Assembly: GCF_000710775.1 (NCBI RefSeq)
Contig: NZ_JOJP01000001.1
Span: 1,503,825-1,567,824 of the forward strand
Source: Endozoicomonas elysicola
GTDB lineage: Bacteria > Pseudomonadota > Gammaproteobacteria > Pseudomonadales > Endozoicomonadaceae
Length of the DNA stretch: 64,000 nucleotides
Direction: 5' to 3'
Shown here: positions 9,121 through 18,004 of the stretch, piece after piece
Layout: every line of letters starts with the position of its first letter
Numbering within the stretch: the stretch's first letter is position 1
Program-made: the position numbers and the translations under genes
The notes under the pieces: generated by a model
What the model was told of the DNA's origin: nothing
The model's database searches: none
Seen by the model: only the letters and a program-made list of their open reading frames with translations

Positions 9121-10500
9121 ATGCACATACACATTCTGGGAATTTGTGGAACCTTTATGGGGAGCCTGGCCATTCTTGCCAGAGAGCTTGGGTTTCATGT
9201 ATCCGGTTCTGATGAAAATGTATACCCACCGATGAGCACCCAACTGGAAAAACAGGGTATCTCTCTGTTTCAGGGGTATGACTCCGACGCTCTCTGTCCG
9301 GCTCCCGATCTTGTCATTATTGGTAATGCCATGAAACGGGGGAATCCCGCAGTAGAGTATCTGCTTGAGAAGGGGCTACCTTACGTGTCTGGCCCGGAGT
9401 TTTTTTCCCGTCATATAGCCCCGGGGCGATGGGTATTGGCAGCTTCCGGTACCCACGGTAAAACCAGTACCAGTAGTATGCTCGCATGGATATTGGAATA
9501 TGCAGGAATGTCTCCTGGTTTTCTGATCGGTGGTATTCCTAAGGATTTTGGTATTTCAGCAAGGCTTGGCAGTACCTCTTTTTTTGTTATTGAAGCAGAT
9601 GAGTACGATACTGCGTTTTTTGATAAGCGCTCCAAGTTTGTTCACTACCATCCCCGCACGTTGATTATCAATAATCTAGAGTTTGATCACGCCGATATTT
9701 TTGATGATCTGGCTGCTATTCAACGACAGTTTCACCATTTGGTGAGAACCATTCCTGGTAGTGGCCGAATACTCTTTCCGTCTGATACCCCTGTAATAGA
9801 TGATGTTATTGCCATGGGGTGCTGGTCGGAGCAGGAAGGTCTGGGAGGGAATGAAAGCGTCTGGCAAGTTGAACCTGTCAGTGAGGACGGTAGCCACTTT
9901 CAGGTCTTATATAAAGACCGTGTGGCCGGTACAGTAAACTGGCAGCAGGAAGGTGATCACAATGTTGCCAATGCTCTGGCCTCCATTGCTGCGGCTCACC
10001 ATGTTGGTGTTCTACCCGAAGTAGCCTGTGAAGCGCTTTCAGTCTTTCAGGGAGTAAAGCGACGGATGGAGCTGATTGAGGAGGTAGGAGGTGTTCGGAT
10101 TTATGATGACTTTGCTCATCACCCAACGGCTATAGCCACCACTCTGGCTGGACAGCGATCCAAGTTGGGAGAAAACGCAAATATTCGGGTGATTATTGAG
10201 CCAAGGTCAAACACCATGAAAATGGGAGTCCATCAGGAAACTCTGGTCGCCTCAACCGATCAGGCATCAGAAGTTATCTGGTTTAAACCTCAGGGGCTTG
10301 ACTGGCCACTCGCGGAGCTGGTGGCGAATAGTCCAGTAAAGGCATCTGTCATTGCTTCGACTGAAGCCATTGTTCGTTACCTGGTTGATACTGCTGCATC
10401 GGGTGACCATCTTCTTGTGATGAGTAATGGAGGCTTTGAGGGAATTCATGGCCGTATAGTCAGTGGTTTGAAAGAGAAGTTTAAAAAGACTGGGGCTTGA
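9121..10500 (+). CDS. mpl: UDP-N-acetylmuramate:L-Ala-gamma-D-Glu-meso-DAP ligase
   Basis: 459 residues; joins the recycled murein tripeptide to UDP-MurNAc in the cytoplasm, using ATP (peptidoglycan recycling). The N-terminus MHIHILGICGTFMGSLA is the Mur-ligase UDP-binding glycine loop, and the ATP-binding loop SGTHGKTST covers residues 109-117. DDFAHHPTA marks the C-terminal domain. MurC is the closest relative, but the MHIHILGICGTFMG start is characteristic of Mpl. ATG 9121 has GGAG about ten bases upstream. The following ubiX gene is on the same strand 39 bases later, as in several gammaproteobacteria. Confidence 0.95.
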   Translation: MHIHILGICGTFMGSLAILARELGFHVSGSDENVYPPMSTQLEKQGISLFQGYDSDALCPAPDLVIIGNAMKRGNPAVEYLLEKGLPYVSGPEFFSRHIAPGRWVLAASGTHGKTSTSSMLAWILEYAGMSPGFLIGGIPKDFGISARLGSTSFFVIEADEYDTAFFDKRSKFVHYHPRTLIINNLEFDHADIFDDLAAIQRQFHHLVRTIPGSGRILFPSDTPVIDDVIAMGCWSEQEGLGGNESVWQVEPVSEDGSHFQVLYKDRVAGTVNWQQEGDHNVANALASIAAAHHVGVLPEVACEALSVFQGVKRRMELIEEVGGVRIYDDFAHHPTAIATTLAGQRSKLGENANIRVIIEPRSNTMKMGVHQETLVASTDQASEVIWFKPQGLDWPLAELVANSPVKASVIASTEAIVRYLVDTAASGDHLLVMSNGGFEGIHGRIVSGLKEKFKKTGA

Positions 10501-10539
10501 TAGCCTTGGCTTAAAGCAAAATAAGGTTGGAAGTAAAGC

Positions 10540-11163
10540 ATGAACTCATCAAATCCTGAGCGAGTAACGTTGGCCATCACTGGTGCATCTGGTGCTCAGT
10601 ATGGGCTTAGGCTACTTGAATGTCTGGTGGCAGCAGATCGGCAGATATTTTTTCTGGTTTCCAGGGCAGCAAAAGTTGTTTTGGCAACAGAAATGGATAT
10701 TGAACTCGGTGATACTGCTGAGGCCATTGAGCAATACCTGACTGATCGTTATAGGGCCGCGCACAAACAAATTCGAGTGTTTGGTGAAGATGACTGGATG
10801 TCTCCCGTTGCTTCAGGCAGTGGGGCTCCCAGTTCAATGGTGATCTGTCCCTGTAGCACAGGAACCTTATCAGCCATTGCCTGTGGCCTGAGTAACAATC
10901 TGACTCAGCGGGCAGCCACGGTTGTATTAAAGGAACGGCGGAAGCTGATCATTGTACCCAGGGAAGCACCGTATTCTGAAATACATCTGGAAAACATGCT
11001 GAAGTTGAGCCGAATGGGCTGTGTGATGCTTCCAGCATCTCCGGGTTTTTATAACAGGCCAGAAACTGTGGATGATATGGTTGATTTTATCGTTGCCCGA
11101 ATCCTCGACCAACTGGGTATTGCTCAGGAACTAATGCCGTCCTGGGGAAGCCATAGTCTTTAA
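10540..11163 (+). CDS. ubiX: Flavin prenyltransferase UbiX
   Basis: 207 residues; attaches a dimethylallyl group to FMN to make the prenylated flavin cofactor used by UbiD in ubiquinone biosynthesis. Family signatures are TGASGAQYG at about 14-22, the CPCSTGTLSAIA segment and PREAPYSEIHLENM. The size matches family members (about 190-210). Its last 33 bases overlap the 3' end of a convergent gene at 11131-12081, so the two transcripts are complementary at their ends. Confidence 0.95.
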   Translation: MNSSNPERVTLAITGASGAQYGLRLLECLVAADRQIFFLVSRAAKVVLATEMDIELGDTAEAIEQYLTDRYRAAHKQIRVFGEDDWMSPVASGSGAPSSMVICPCSTGTLSAIACGLSNNLTQRAATVVLKERRKLIIVPREAPYSEIHLENMLKLSRMGCVMLPASPGFYNRPETVDDMVDFIVARILDQLGIAQELMPSWGSHSL

Positions 11164-12081
11164 TGGTGTCGTTATTAACTCATTTGGGATAAAAGGCTTA
11201 AGGTTGTGAAGCCAAAGGGCAAGCGCATCCAGGTAAATAGGCAGTGTTACTGTTGAGTCTGCCGGACCAGCCGCGAGATCAACCGAAAAGCTTCCTGACA
11301 GCTCTTGTCGTACCACTTCTTTCTGATAAATCCCATGGGGCTGATCTGAGATAACAAGAACAGTCCCCGGTGAAGGGTTTTCTTTTGCCCAGTACTTGAG
11401 GGTGTCACGGGTATTTGGCCTGTGCCAGAGTCCATTTCTCCAGTTTCTTGGGGTATCAATAAACTCAACCGGCAGGGCTCGCATGGCTTCTGGTATGGGC
11501 GCTAGCTGATGCAGCATTTTTGCTGCTTCTGTTTCGGTGAATGGATATGGGTCCAGTTTCTTGTTGCCTGGTTTATCGGTTTTACTAATCAATATTTCAA
11601 GATAATCAATCCCGGGGTTGAGAGGGCGCTGGCCAACAAGATAGATCAATCGCTTGAATCGAACCCCCTGATTCCACCAGTAAGCCAGATAATCCAGCCT
11701 TCGCTTTATACCCGGGGCCGTAGCACCCAGAAGCAGTGCGTAATCATATTGTTTACTTAAGGGTTCTGCAGGGGATGTTAGCCTGAGCTTTTCCAGCAAC
11801 TCAAAAACTTTGTGTTCTTTACTTTTCGAGATACCCAGTTCCGGTAATTCCCATCGTTCTTGTCCTGGTTTTCTTCGCCAGACTTGACTGGCACTGATCA
11901 TTGATTCCAGAGTGGCGTCATGGGGAATATTCAGCTCATTGAGCAGCGAATCCAGCATGATGGGGAGCGCTTCATAGCTTGGATCTTGATCAACTGCATC
12001 GGCATGGGAAAACATGGATAAATACATCAGTGTCCCTACCAGAAACCATTTGTAATTGAATCGACTAAGGTTGCCGGGCAT
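11131..12081 (-). CDS. Secreted protein of unknown function, distant DUF218/YdcF resemblance
   Basis: 316 residues with a clear signal peptide (hydrophobic about 11-24, likely cleavage after SHADA). The body reads like a remote YdcF/SanA (DUF218) fold: a strand YDYALLLGATA, then RLIYLVGQRPL, TETEAAKML, NTRDTLKYWA, and VLVISDQPHGIYQKEVVRQ, which corresponds to the family's final strand-His motif. This is motif-level inference and the true function is unknown. The start is supported by AGGGA eight bases before the ATG. It overlaps the 3' end of ubiX by 33 bases on the opposite strand. Export would place it in the periplasm or outside. Confidence 0.75.
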   Translation of the reverse strand: MPGNLSRFNYKWFLVGTLMYLSMFSHADAVDQDPSYEALPIMLDSLLNELNIPHDATLESMISASQVWRRKPGQERWELPELGISKSKEHKVFELLEKLRLTSPAEPLSKQYDYALLLGATAPGIKRRLDYLAYWWNQGVRFKRLIYLVGQRPLNPGIDYLEILISKTDKPGNKKLDPYPFTETEAAKMLHQLAPIPEAMRALPVEFIDTPRNWRNGLWHRPNTRDTLKYWAKENPSPGTVLVISDQPHGIYQKEVVRQELSGSFSVDLAAGPADSTVTLPIYLDALALWLHNLKPFIPNELITTPLKTMASPGRH

Positions 12082-12157
12082 TGTTTTTGTCCCTGATTAC
12101 ACAGGGACAAGCATAGCTACTTTTTATAATTGACTACGGACCATTTTTTAAAAGAGC

Positions 12158-12466
12158 TTAGTGCTGCGTTGATGCAGGTGCCGCAGTCTGAGCCTGTTGC
12201 TGGAGAATAAGCTGGCTCAGCTCAGGCTGTTCCCAGTTCTCTGGGTAGTGCTTGGCCATCGCTTCCATCATGACGGTATATTCATCAGCGGGTTTTTGAA
12301 GCAGATAGGTTAGAAAGGTAAAGATTCGATCAGACATTTCCTTATTGATCTGGTTCAATTGTTGATCGTTTATCTGTCCCTTTTTCTGACACTCTTCAAT
12401 GGTTGATTGACGAATGCAGTTGGCAGATATGATAAGTGCCAGTTTTTTGATGTTTTGCTCTTCCAT
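12158..12466 (-). CDS. Small hypothetical protein
   Basis: 102 residues, soluble and helical in appearance, with two Cys (about 17 and 26) and a Gln/Ala-rich tail. GGAG lies seven bases before the ATG, which supports a real gene. No family recognised. It sits in a run of minus-strand genes of mostly unknown function and could share a transcript with the secreted protein downstream. Confidence 0.6.
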   Translation of the reverse strand: MEEQNIKKLALIISANCIRQSTIEECQKKGQINDQQLNQINKEMSDRIFTFLTYLLQKPADEYTVMMEAMAKHYPENWEQPELSQLILQQQAQTAAPASTQH

Positions 12467-12549
12467 GAGAGGGCTCCATGCCTGTATTGGATAAAAGACG
12501 CTTACTTATATAAAACTAGTTGTTGTGGGGGGGGATTCAAGGGGAAGAA

Positions 12550-12575
12550 AATAAAAACGGGGCTGATGCCCCTGA
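12550..12575 (-). terminator. Rho-independent terminator
   Basis: Read on the minus strand: a GGGGC-ATCA-GCCCC hairpin followed by GTTTTTATTTT. It lies just downstream of the small gene at 12610-12954. Confidence 0.65.
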
Positions 12576-12609
12576 TAAAATTGTAAACAGTATTAATAAC
12601 TGTAATATT

Positions 12610-12954
12610 CTAAAGGCTCTTGGCCTTGGAATTTCTCTCGCTTAATATACTTCCAACAATATAACCTGCCCCACCAGCTGCACCCATGGCGAGTGTAATT
12701 AATGGGCTTCCTGTGAGTATGCTGGTAAACAAACCTACCACAACACCTATACCAATGGCCTTTACAGCTCTCTCCGCGAGCGGGATGAATTTTGGACTAT
12801 GCTCATTCCAGATATTTTTAAAAAAACTAAAAATCTTGGATGAAATGCTGACTATTCTCCCCCAAATCGATGAGGAGCCACCACTCTTTGGAGAGGGGCT
12901 TTGTGTTTCGAATGTGCTACTTGGGGGGGGATTAACTGCAGCTGGCGTGGTCAT
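12610..12954 (-). CDS. Small hypothetical membrane-associated protein
   Basis: 114 residues. The first 35 are rich in Pro, Ser and Thr and look disordered; a helix with SIWGRIVSISSKIFSFFKNI follows; the last third (about 68-105) is hydrophobic and Gly-rich, with GIGVVVGLFTS and GAAGGAGYIVGS, resembling glycine-zipper membrane segments. AGGA eight bases before the ATG and a terminator after the stop support a real gene. No family recognised. The surroundings are more AT-rich than the neighbours, which may hint at acquisition (inference). Confidence 0.55.
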   Translation of the reverse strand: MTTPAAVNPPPSSTFETQSPSPKSGGSSSIWGRIVSISSKIFSFFKNIWNEHSPKFIPLAERAVKAIGIGVVVGLFTSILTGSPLITLAMGAAGGAGYIVGSILSERNSKAKSL

Positions 12955-13111
12955 GCTTAATTTCCTGATATTGGATTTATTTGTAATTAGTACTTTGAAC
13001 CAAATTTATAAAAAAAGGTTCAATCCGATAGAGGAAAATAATCTTAAATATCTAATGCATTGATATTTAATGGTATTAGTCTTGGCTTTACTTTACTTGT
13101 TGATGAGGCAG

Positions 13112-13465
13112 TTACAGGCAGCCAGTAATTGAATACCATTCGCTAACACTCGCTACCTCTTCTTCTGTTAATAGTCTGGCAATATTACTCATGGGCTGAT
13201 GAGTGGTTCTCGATCCATTGCGGTAGTATTGCAGTTGTTTAACCATATATTCTTTTTTCTGGCAGGCAAGGTTAGGGTTGAATGGCGCAGTGCCAATACC
13301 TTGTGGGCCGTGACAGCCTGCGCAGAGTTGCATGGCCTTTGCCTTTGCTGCTTCAAGGTGTTTGGGTGGCGCTTGAGTTTGAAGGGCAGACTGTTGATCA
13401 TTACACCCCGCTAACAAAAAGAGAGTAGCTAGGGCTATTATTCTGATATTAAAAGCTATGTTCAT
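13112..13465 (-). CDS. Class I c-type cytochrome, lipoprotein
   Basis: 117 residues. The N-terminus has a lipoprotein signal with lipobox LLAGC (Cys at about 21), so the mature protein should be membrane-anchored and periplasmic. Haem attaches at CAGCH in QLCAGCHGPQG, and HQPMSNIA supplies the probable axial Met. Size and motifs fit the cytochrome c553/c5 type of small electron carriers. It stands alone with no oxidase or reductase next to it, so the electron partner is unknown. Two further Cys (in LACQKK and the final CL) could form a disulfide. Confidence 0.85.
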   Translation of the reverse strand: MNIAFNIRIIALATLFLLAGCNDQQSALQTQAPPKHLEAAKAKAMQLCAGCHGPQGIGTAPFNPNLACQKKEYMVKQLQYYRNGSRTTHQPMSNIARLLTEEEVASVSEWYSITGCL

Positions 13466-13507
13466 CAGGCTGTCAGCTTCATTTTAATTGAAGGGATCAG
13501 TAATGGC

Positions 13508-13556
13508 TTAAAGCGGCCTGTGGATATGTGATGTTGAAGTCCACAGACCGCTTTAA
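13508..13556. repeat. Inverted repeat, 17-base arms
   Basis: Arms at 13508-13524 and 13540-13556 begin TTAAAGCGG and pair with one mismatch across a 15-base loop. It lies between the deacetylase stop and the cytochrome start, both minus strand. There is no T-run, so it may act as an RNA stem that stabilises or separates transcripts rather than a simple terminator. Confidence 0.6.
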
Positions 13557-13591
13557 ATGTGCTAGTAAATGTTAGCAGTCATTTCGCTGTT

Positions 13592-14692
13592 TTAATCCAG
13601 CGCTTTGCCTTCATCTGTTAGCCTAAGCCATGCATGGGAATACCAGTAGTAGTGTCTGCCGCTATTGGATGGCGCGGTACAATTGTAGCGAGTTCGGCCT
13701 ACCGGCAAAGGTTTATTAGCCTGTGTTTTCAGGTGTGTCATCTCTTCGTCGAGCCAGGTTATCTTCAATTCACCCTGGCCAGAAGCGTAGCACTTGAGCT
13801 GTTTTTTCTGGTAATCACCTTTTGCCAGTGTCAGCTCCAGCTCTGGTTTAAGGTTGTCCTGAGAGATCAGAGAAGAATCAGGACTTTGGGTTGTCACAGG
13901 CAGCGCCCGGCTTTTTACTTTGATGCCAAAATCGTTCACACCATAAATACCAGCCATGGGAAAACGTGGTAGACGGGTGAAGTCAGAATATTCACCAGCG
14001 GCACCGGACTGCTGCCCAAAACCGACATAACCCATATCATCCAGTGCTGCTCTGAGTTCCGGAGTGGTTTCTCCGAAAGTCCAGGCAAACATTTTGACAC
14101 TCTGGCCGGTTTTCTCCTGAATTCTAGTTTCCGTCACCTCTAGATCCTGTCTGAATCGGGAAAGCCATTGTTCTTCGGTTTCCCCAGATAGCCTTTCCAC
14201 ACTATGGTCATGGCTCATTGTGTGGTTGGCAAGGGTAGCCCCACCTTGGGCCATTTCCCGTAATTGCTCCCAACTGAGGAATTTCTGATAGTTTTTATCC
14301 ACAGGCGTTGGCGTCACAAAAATGGTAAATGGAAAGCCATACTCCTTGAGCACCGGAAATGCATTGGTGTAAATGCTCAAGTACGCATCGTCAAACGTAA
14401 TGGTAACTGTTTTTTCCGGTAATGCCTGTTTGCTGCGAAGTGCCTCAACCGCATCAACCAGAGGAATCACGTTGAACTTATTCTCAGCGAGATAGTTCAT
14501 ATGCTTCTTGAATGTCTCAGGGGTGACGCTGGTTATTCTCGGGGTTTTATCGCTGACATGGTGGTATTGCAATATGACTGCGGAGCTGGATGCCTGGCTC
14601 AATGCAGGAATCATAGAAAGTATCATGAAAATATAGGGCAAAGACTGCCTCAAGTGGCGTACAGCAGGCTTAAACAGGGAGAAGAGTATCAC
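13592..14692 (-). CDS. Secreted polysaccharide deacetylase (NodB domain)
   Basis: 366 residues with an N-terminal signal (hydrophobic about 19-32, ending SQASS). The NodB domain contains ILQYHHVS, the catalytic and metal-binding TFDD, and the metal His pair in NHTMSHDH. The order resembles the N-terminal half of PgaB-type deacetylases, which remove acetyl groups from poly-N-acetylglucosamine, but no pga/ica genes lie nearby, so the substrate is open. The C-terminal 100 residues form an extra, probably beta-rich region. GTG start with AGGA six bases upstream. Confidence 0.88.
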   Translation of the reverse strand: MILFSLFKPAVRHLRQSLPYIFMILSMIPALSQASSSAVILQYHHVSDKTPRITSVTPETFKKHMNYLAENKFNVIPLVDAVEALRSKQALPEKTVTITFDDAYLSIYTNAFPVLKEYGFPFTIFVTPTPVDKNYQKFLSWEQLREMAQGGATLANHTMSHDHSVERLSGETEEQWLSRFRQDLEVTETRIQEKTGQSVKMFAWTFGETTPELRAALDDMGYVGFGQQSGAAGEYSDFTRLPRFPMAGIYGVNDFGIKVKSRALPVTTQSPDSSLISQDNLKPELELTLAKGDYQKKQLKCYASGQGELKITWLDEEMTHLKTQANKPLPVGRTRYNCTAPSNSGRHYYWYSHAWLRLTDEGKALD

Positions 14693-14885
14693 AGTATTTC
14701 CTTATGATGGTTTTTGCCACAGCTGAAGTTTTTCCACTTTCCTTGTTGCTCAATCAGATAATTGGGCTTCCTGTGGTCGGAACATTCTGCTTCAGGCTAA
14801 TACGGTTTTTAGAAGAATTTTAACCTTCAATGGGTAGGATTTACTATCGTACTAATTACGACTTTCGAATATTCAAGTACTTAGA

Positions 14886-14930
14886 CAAAAAATAACCACC
14901 AGTCAGCAAGGGCAGGGGCTGATTGGTGGT
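14886..14930 (-). terminator. Rho-independent terminator after tesB
   Basis: Read on the minus strand: ACCACCA and TCAGC pair with GCTGA and TGGTGGT (one bulged position) and are followed by TTATTTTTT. It lies 55-100 bases downstream of the tesB stop. Confidence 0.75.
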
Positions 14931-14984
14931 AAAGTTTCAATAGCGAACATTTAAAAGTGTATGAATGGTTGGCCAATTGTGCCT

Positions 14985-15860
14985 TTAGACCTTGGTCTGA
15001 GGCTTGATTGGTCTCACAAGCCCCTCCTGTATTGTCGATGCCACCAGCTCTCCGGCCTGATTGAATACCTGGCCTCTTACCAGGGCTCTGGCACCGCTGG
15101 CTGTGGTACTTTCGACACAGTGGAGTAGCCACTCATCCATTCTGAATGGGCGGTGGAACCACATGGCATGGTCCAGGCTGGCAATCTGTATGGGTTTCTG
15201 GAAGCTAGCTGCTCCATGGGGGTACAGGCATGATGATAGAAACTGGAAATCGGAGGCGTAGGCCAGCAGGTATTTATGCAGCCCCGGATTATCGGGCAGT
15301 TTTCCGTTGGTTCTTATCCATATCTTATGATTTGGAGCCCTGGTCTTTTCCGCCAGAGGATCAACAGGATCTGCAAAGCGAATTTCAATAGGGGTATCGC
15401 TGAGCAGCCGCTTCTGCAACGGTTTGGGGATTAAGTCACTATGCCTTTGAATCAGGGCTTTTTCACTCAGCGCTTCATTCGGAGGTATTACGTTTGGCAT
15501 AAGGTCCTGATGTTCAAAGCCACTTTCGTTTACCTGAAAGGATGCGGAAAGGTTGAAGATGGGACGACCATTTTGCACAGCCACTACCCGACGGGTATTG
15601 AAGCTTCTGCCATCCCGGATGCAGTCAACGGTATAAACAATCGGTTTGCTGCTATCGCCTTCACGAAGGAAATAGCTATGGAAGGAATGAATATGACGCG
15701 CAGGCTCTACCGTTTGTCTAGCAGCTGACAGAGCCTGTCCCAATACCTGACCACCGAAGACCCGTCCCCAGCCAAGATCCTGACTCTGTCCCCGGAATAT
15801 ATTATTCTCAATAGGCTCCAGTTTTAGTAAGTTAATCAGTTCTTCCAGTACTTCATTCAT
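14985..15860 (-). CDS. tesB: Acyl-CoA thioesterase II
   Basis: 291 residues, close to E. coli TesB (286). It hydrolyses medium- and long-chain acyl-CoA to free fatty acid and CoA. The double-hotdog signatures are present: FRGQSQDLGWGRVFGGQVLG near the N-terminus, HSFHSYFLREGD, and DHAMWFHRPFRMDEWLLH in the second half. GGGAG lies seven bases before ATG 15860; an upstream in-frame start would add seven residues with no ribosome site. It lies 125 bases after trmH on the same strand. Confidence 0.93.
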   Translation of the reverse strand: MNEVLEELINLLKLEPIENNIFRGQSQDLGWGRVFGGQVLGQALSAARQTVEPARHIHSFHSYFLREGDSSKPIVYTVDCIRDGRSFNTRRVVAVQNGRPIFNLSASFQVNESGFEHQDLMPNVIPPNEALSEKALIQRHSDLIPKPLQKRLLSDTPIEIRFADPVDPLAEKTRAPNHKIWIRTNGKLPDNPGLHKYLLAYASDFQFLSSCLYPHGAASFQKPIQIASLDHAMWFHRPFRMDEWLLHCVESTTASGARALVRGQVFNQAGELVASTIQEGLVRPIKPQTKV

Positions 15861-15985
15861 CCTGTAACTCCCTGATAGCATGCCGATGTTTTGGCTGCTG
15901 ATTATGGCTCTTTTGAAAAATGAGTGCCTTGAGCATATCTGCTAACAGCAGTTTATAACCATAACAAAAAATGTATTGCTTAAAT

Positions 15986-16672
15986 TTACGGATTTGGCTG
16001 ACAAACCTGACTATACCATTGTGAAGGATCAACCAATTGCCCACTGTCGTCAATTTCAGGGTAATCCAGGTTTCGTTCATCACAATATCGGGTTAACTCA
16101 GGATAACCCCAGCGGAACAGGGTCTTTCGATAGACATCATCATTGAGCCGACGGTTATCATAAAAACCTGTTACAGCTCTCTGGCGCTGAGCTTCTACCA
16201 GAATAATCGCAGCAGCGACAGAAACATTGAATGACGCTACCTGTCCCACCATGGGAATGACCATATGCTCATCCGCCAGTTCTGCAGCTTCCGGGCTGAT
16301 GCCATCTTTTTCGGCGCCAAGAATGATGGCACAGGGCTGAGTGAAATCGATTTCATAAAAAGGAATGCTTTTGGCAGAGAAGTGCGCGGCAAACAGTTTG
16401 AAGCCCCTGTTTTGCAGATGAGATGCACTATCTTCTATGGAGCTATGGTCATGTATTTCGACCCAGCGGTGGCTTCCCATGGATCGCCTTCGGTATTGCC
16501 TGTGGCCTCTTTTAGGTTGGGTCATATGAAGTTCGTGAATACCAATGGCATCACAGGTTCTGATGATTGCCGAAAGATTATGGGTTTTATGAACCTGGTC
16601 AGTCAGAACAGTAAGATCGGGCTGTCTTCGGTCAAGCACCTTACAAAATTTCTGATAACGTTCCGGTGTCAT
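15986..16672 (-). CDS. trmH: tRNA (guanosine-18-2'-O)-methyltransferase
   Basis: 228 residues, matching TrmH length. It methylates the ribose of G18 in the tRNA D-loop with SAM. SPOUT motifs are visible: HNLSAIIRTCDAIG (motif 1 with the catalytic Arg), IILGAEKDGIS (motif 2) and SFNVSVAAAIIL (motif 3, the knot). The C-terminal extension after the knot is the TrmH-specific helix region. Located upstream of tesB on the same strand. Confidence 0.94.
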   Translation of the reverse strand: MTPERYQKFCKVLDRRQPDLTVLTDQVHKTHNLSAIIRTCDAIGIHELHMTQPKRGHRQYRRRSMGSHRWVEIHDHSSIEDSASHLQNRGFKLFAAHFSAKSIPFYEIDFTQPCAIILGAEKDGISPEAAELADEHMVIPMVGQVASFNVSVAAAIILVEAQRQRAVTGFYDNRRLNDDVYRKTLFRWGYPELTRYCDERNLDYPEIDDSGQLVDPSQWYSQVCQPNP

Positions 16673-16783
16673 GGTTATTTCCGGTACTCTATTTAGATTT
16701 AGAATGACGTTTCAGTCTAACTACTGATAGTACAACTGTACAAATTGGTTAATGATTCTTTGGCCTCCGGGGCGTAGCAAGTC

Positions 16784-18004
16784 ATGGATAACGCTTACTT
16801 TGATGCCATTCATTTATGGTTGCAGCAAAATACCGACTGGGTTGGGCCTGTTATTGCAATGGTCGCCTGCCTGGAATCTCTGGTTGTTGTGGGCATTGTT
16901 CTGCCTGGTGTTGCCATGCTGTTTGCATTGGCTGCTATTGCCGGGGCTGCTTCCATCCCTGTTTATCCAATTCTTTTATGGGCTTTCCTGGGTGCCATTG
17001 TTGGTGATGGTGTCAGTTATTTACTTGGGTATTATTACCATGAGCGGGTTCGAAGCTGGTGGCCATTTAACAGGCATCCTCAATGGCTGGAAAGTGGTGA
17101 GGGGTTCTTCCAGAAATATGGTGCTTTAAGTGTTGTCATCGGGCGTTTTGTTGGACCTGTCCGGCCAGTTATTCCTGCTGTGGCGGGTATGATGGGCATG
17201 CTCCCCCAGTACTTTTTTACTGTTAACTTTCTTTCTGCCATTGCGTGGTCTCCTGTTTACCTGTTGCCTGGTTACCTGACAGGAGCGGCACTTCAGTGGC
17301 ACGACAAAGTACCCGATCAGTTATTGCTTGTGCTGTTAGCCATCATCTGTATTGCCATCATGTTTCCTCCATTGCTGATTAGTATGCATCGCCGCTTCAA
17401 ACCCTGGTTTATCTGGTACCCTGTGATTTCGTTGGCCCTCTTGGTCTTGTTTATTCTTGCCAATACCGTTGGCTTTCTGGAAAGTGTTAATCAGCGTGTC
17501 TATGAGTGGTTGATGCCAGTTCAACTGCCCTGGTTGCAAAATGTGATGCACTGGGTGACCCAAATTGGCAGCATTCCTGTGTTGAGTATTCTTTTCGCTG
17601 GCGGCTTATTCTGGCTATACCGTTCTAAAAGATTTGGTAGTCTGCTCTGTCTATTATGTGGCGGGATATCAATGGCCTGCTCTGTCTGGCTTATCAAGTG
17701 GCTGGCAGAAAATGACCGACCTGTGATGATGTCCGGGCTTGATCCTTATGCCTTTCCTTCCGGGCATACAACGGCTACCGCATTTGTGCTTTTTTCGTTT
17801 GCTGCCATGTTAGGAGAACGCCGCCCATTTCAGGTTCAGTGGTTATGGTCAAGTGTGGCTTTTGGCCTGGTTATGATTGAAGCTTTTTCCCGGTTGGTTA
17901 TCCAGGTTCACTGGTTTGGCGATGTGTTGATGGGGCTGGGGCTAGGGTTATTCTGGGCTCTGATCGTCATCTGTACTGAGAAGCGGAATCAGTGCCCGGA
18001 GTAA
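16784..18004 (+). CDS. DedA-PAP2 fusion membrane phosphatase
   Basis: 406 residues. The first half is a DedA/SNARE-associated domain (ESLVVVGIVLPG, then GRFVGPVRPVIPAVAGM), the group of lipid-carrier transporters. The second half is a PAP2 phosphatase with KWLAENDRP, PSGH and SRLVIQVHWFGD, which give the complete catalytic set (Lys/Arg-Pro, SGH, Arg-His-Asp). About ten membrane helices are expected. Such fusions are thought to act on undecaprenyl pyrophosphate or phospholipid phosphates; the substrate here is inferred. Its last 16 bases overlap the convergent fpr gene. Confidence 0.9.
   Translation: MDNAYFDAIHLWLQQNTDWVGPVIAMVACLESLVVVGIVLPGVAMLFALAAIAGAASIPVYPILLWAFLGAIVGDGVSYLLGYYYHERVRSWWPFNRHPQWLESGEGFFQKYGALSVVIGRFVGPVRPVIPAVAGMMGMLPQYFFTVNFLSAIAWSPVYLLPGYLTGAALQWHDKVPDQLLLVLLAIICIAIMFPPLLISMHRRFKPWFIWYPVISLALLVLFILANTVGFLESVNQRVYEWLMPVQLPWLQNVMHWVTQIGSIPVLSILFAGGLFWLYRSKRFGSLLCLLCGGISMACSVWLIKWLAENDRPVMMSGLDPYAFPSGHTTATAFVLFSFAAMLGERRPFQVQWLWSSVAFGLVMIEAFSRLVIQVHWFGDVLMGLGLGLFWALIVICTEKRNQCPE

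Noticed and set aside
8947-9243. 98-codon minus-strand frame overlapping the mpl start
   Set aside because: Overlaps the 5' end of mpl and lacks family similarity; the 8854-9120 gap is best read as the pfp/mpl divergent promoter region.
12686-13063. 125-codon plus-strand frame
   Set aside because: Antisense to the small membrane-associated gene, which has a better ribosome site and a terminator.
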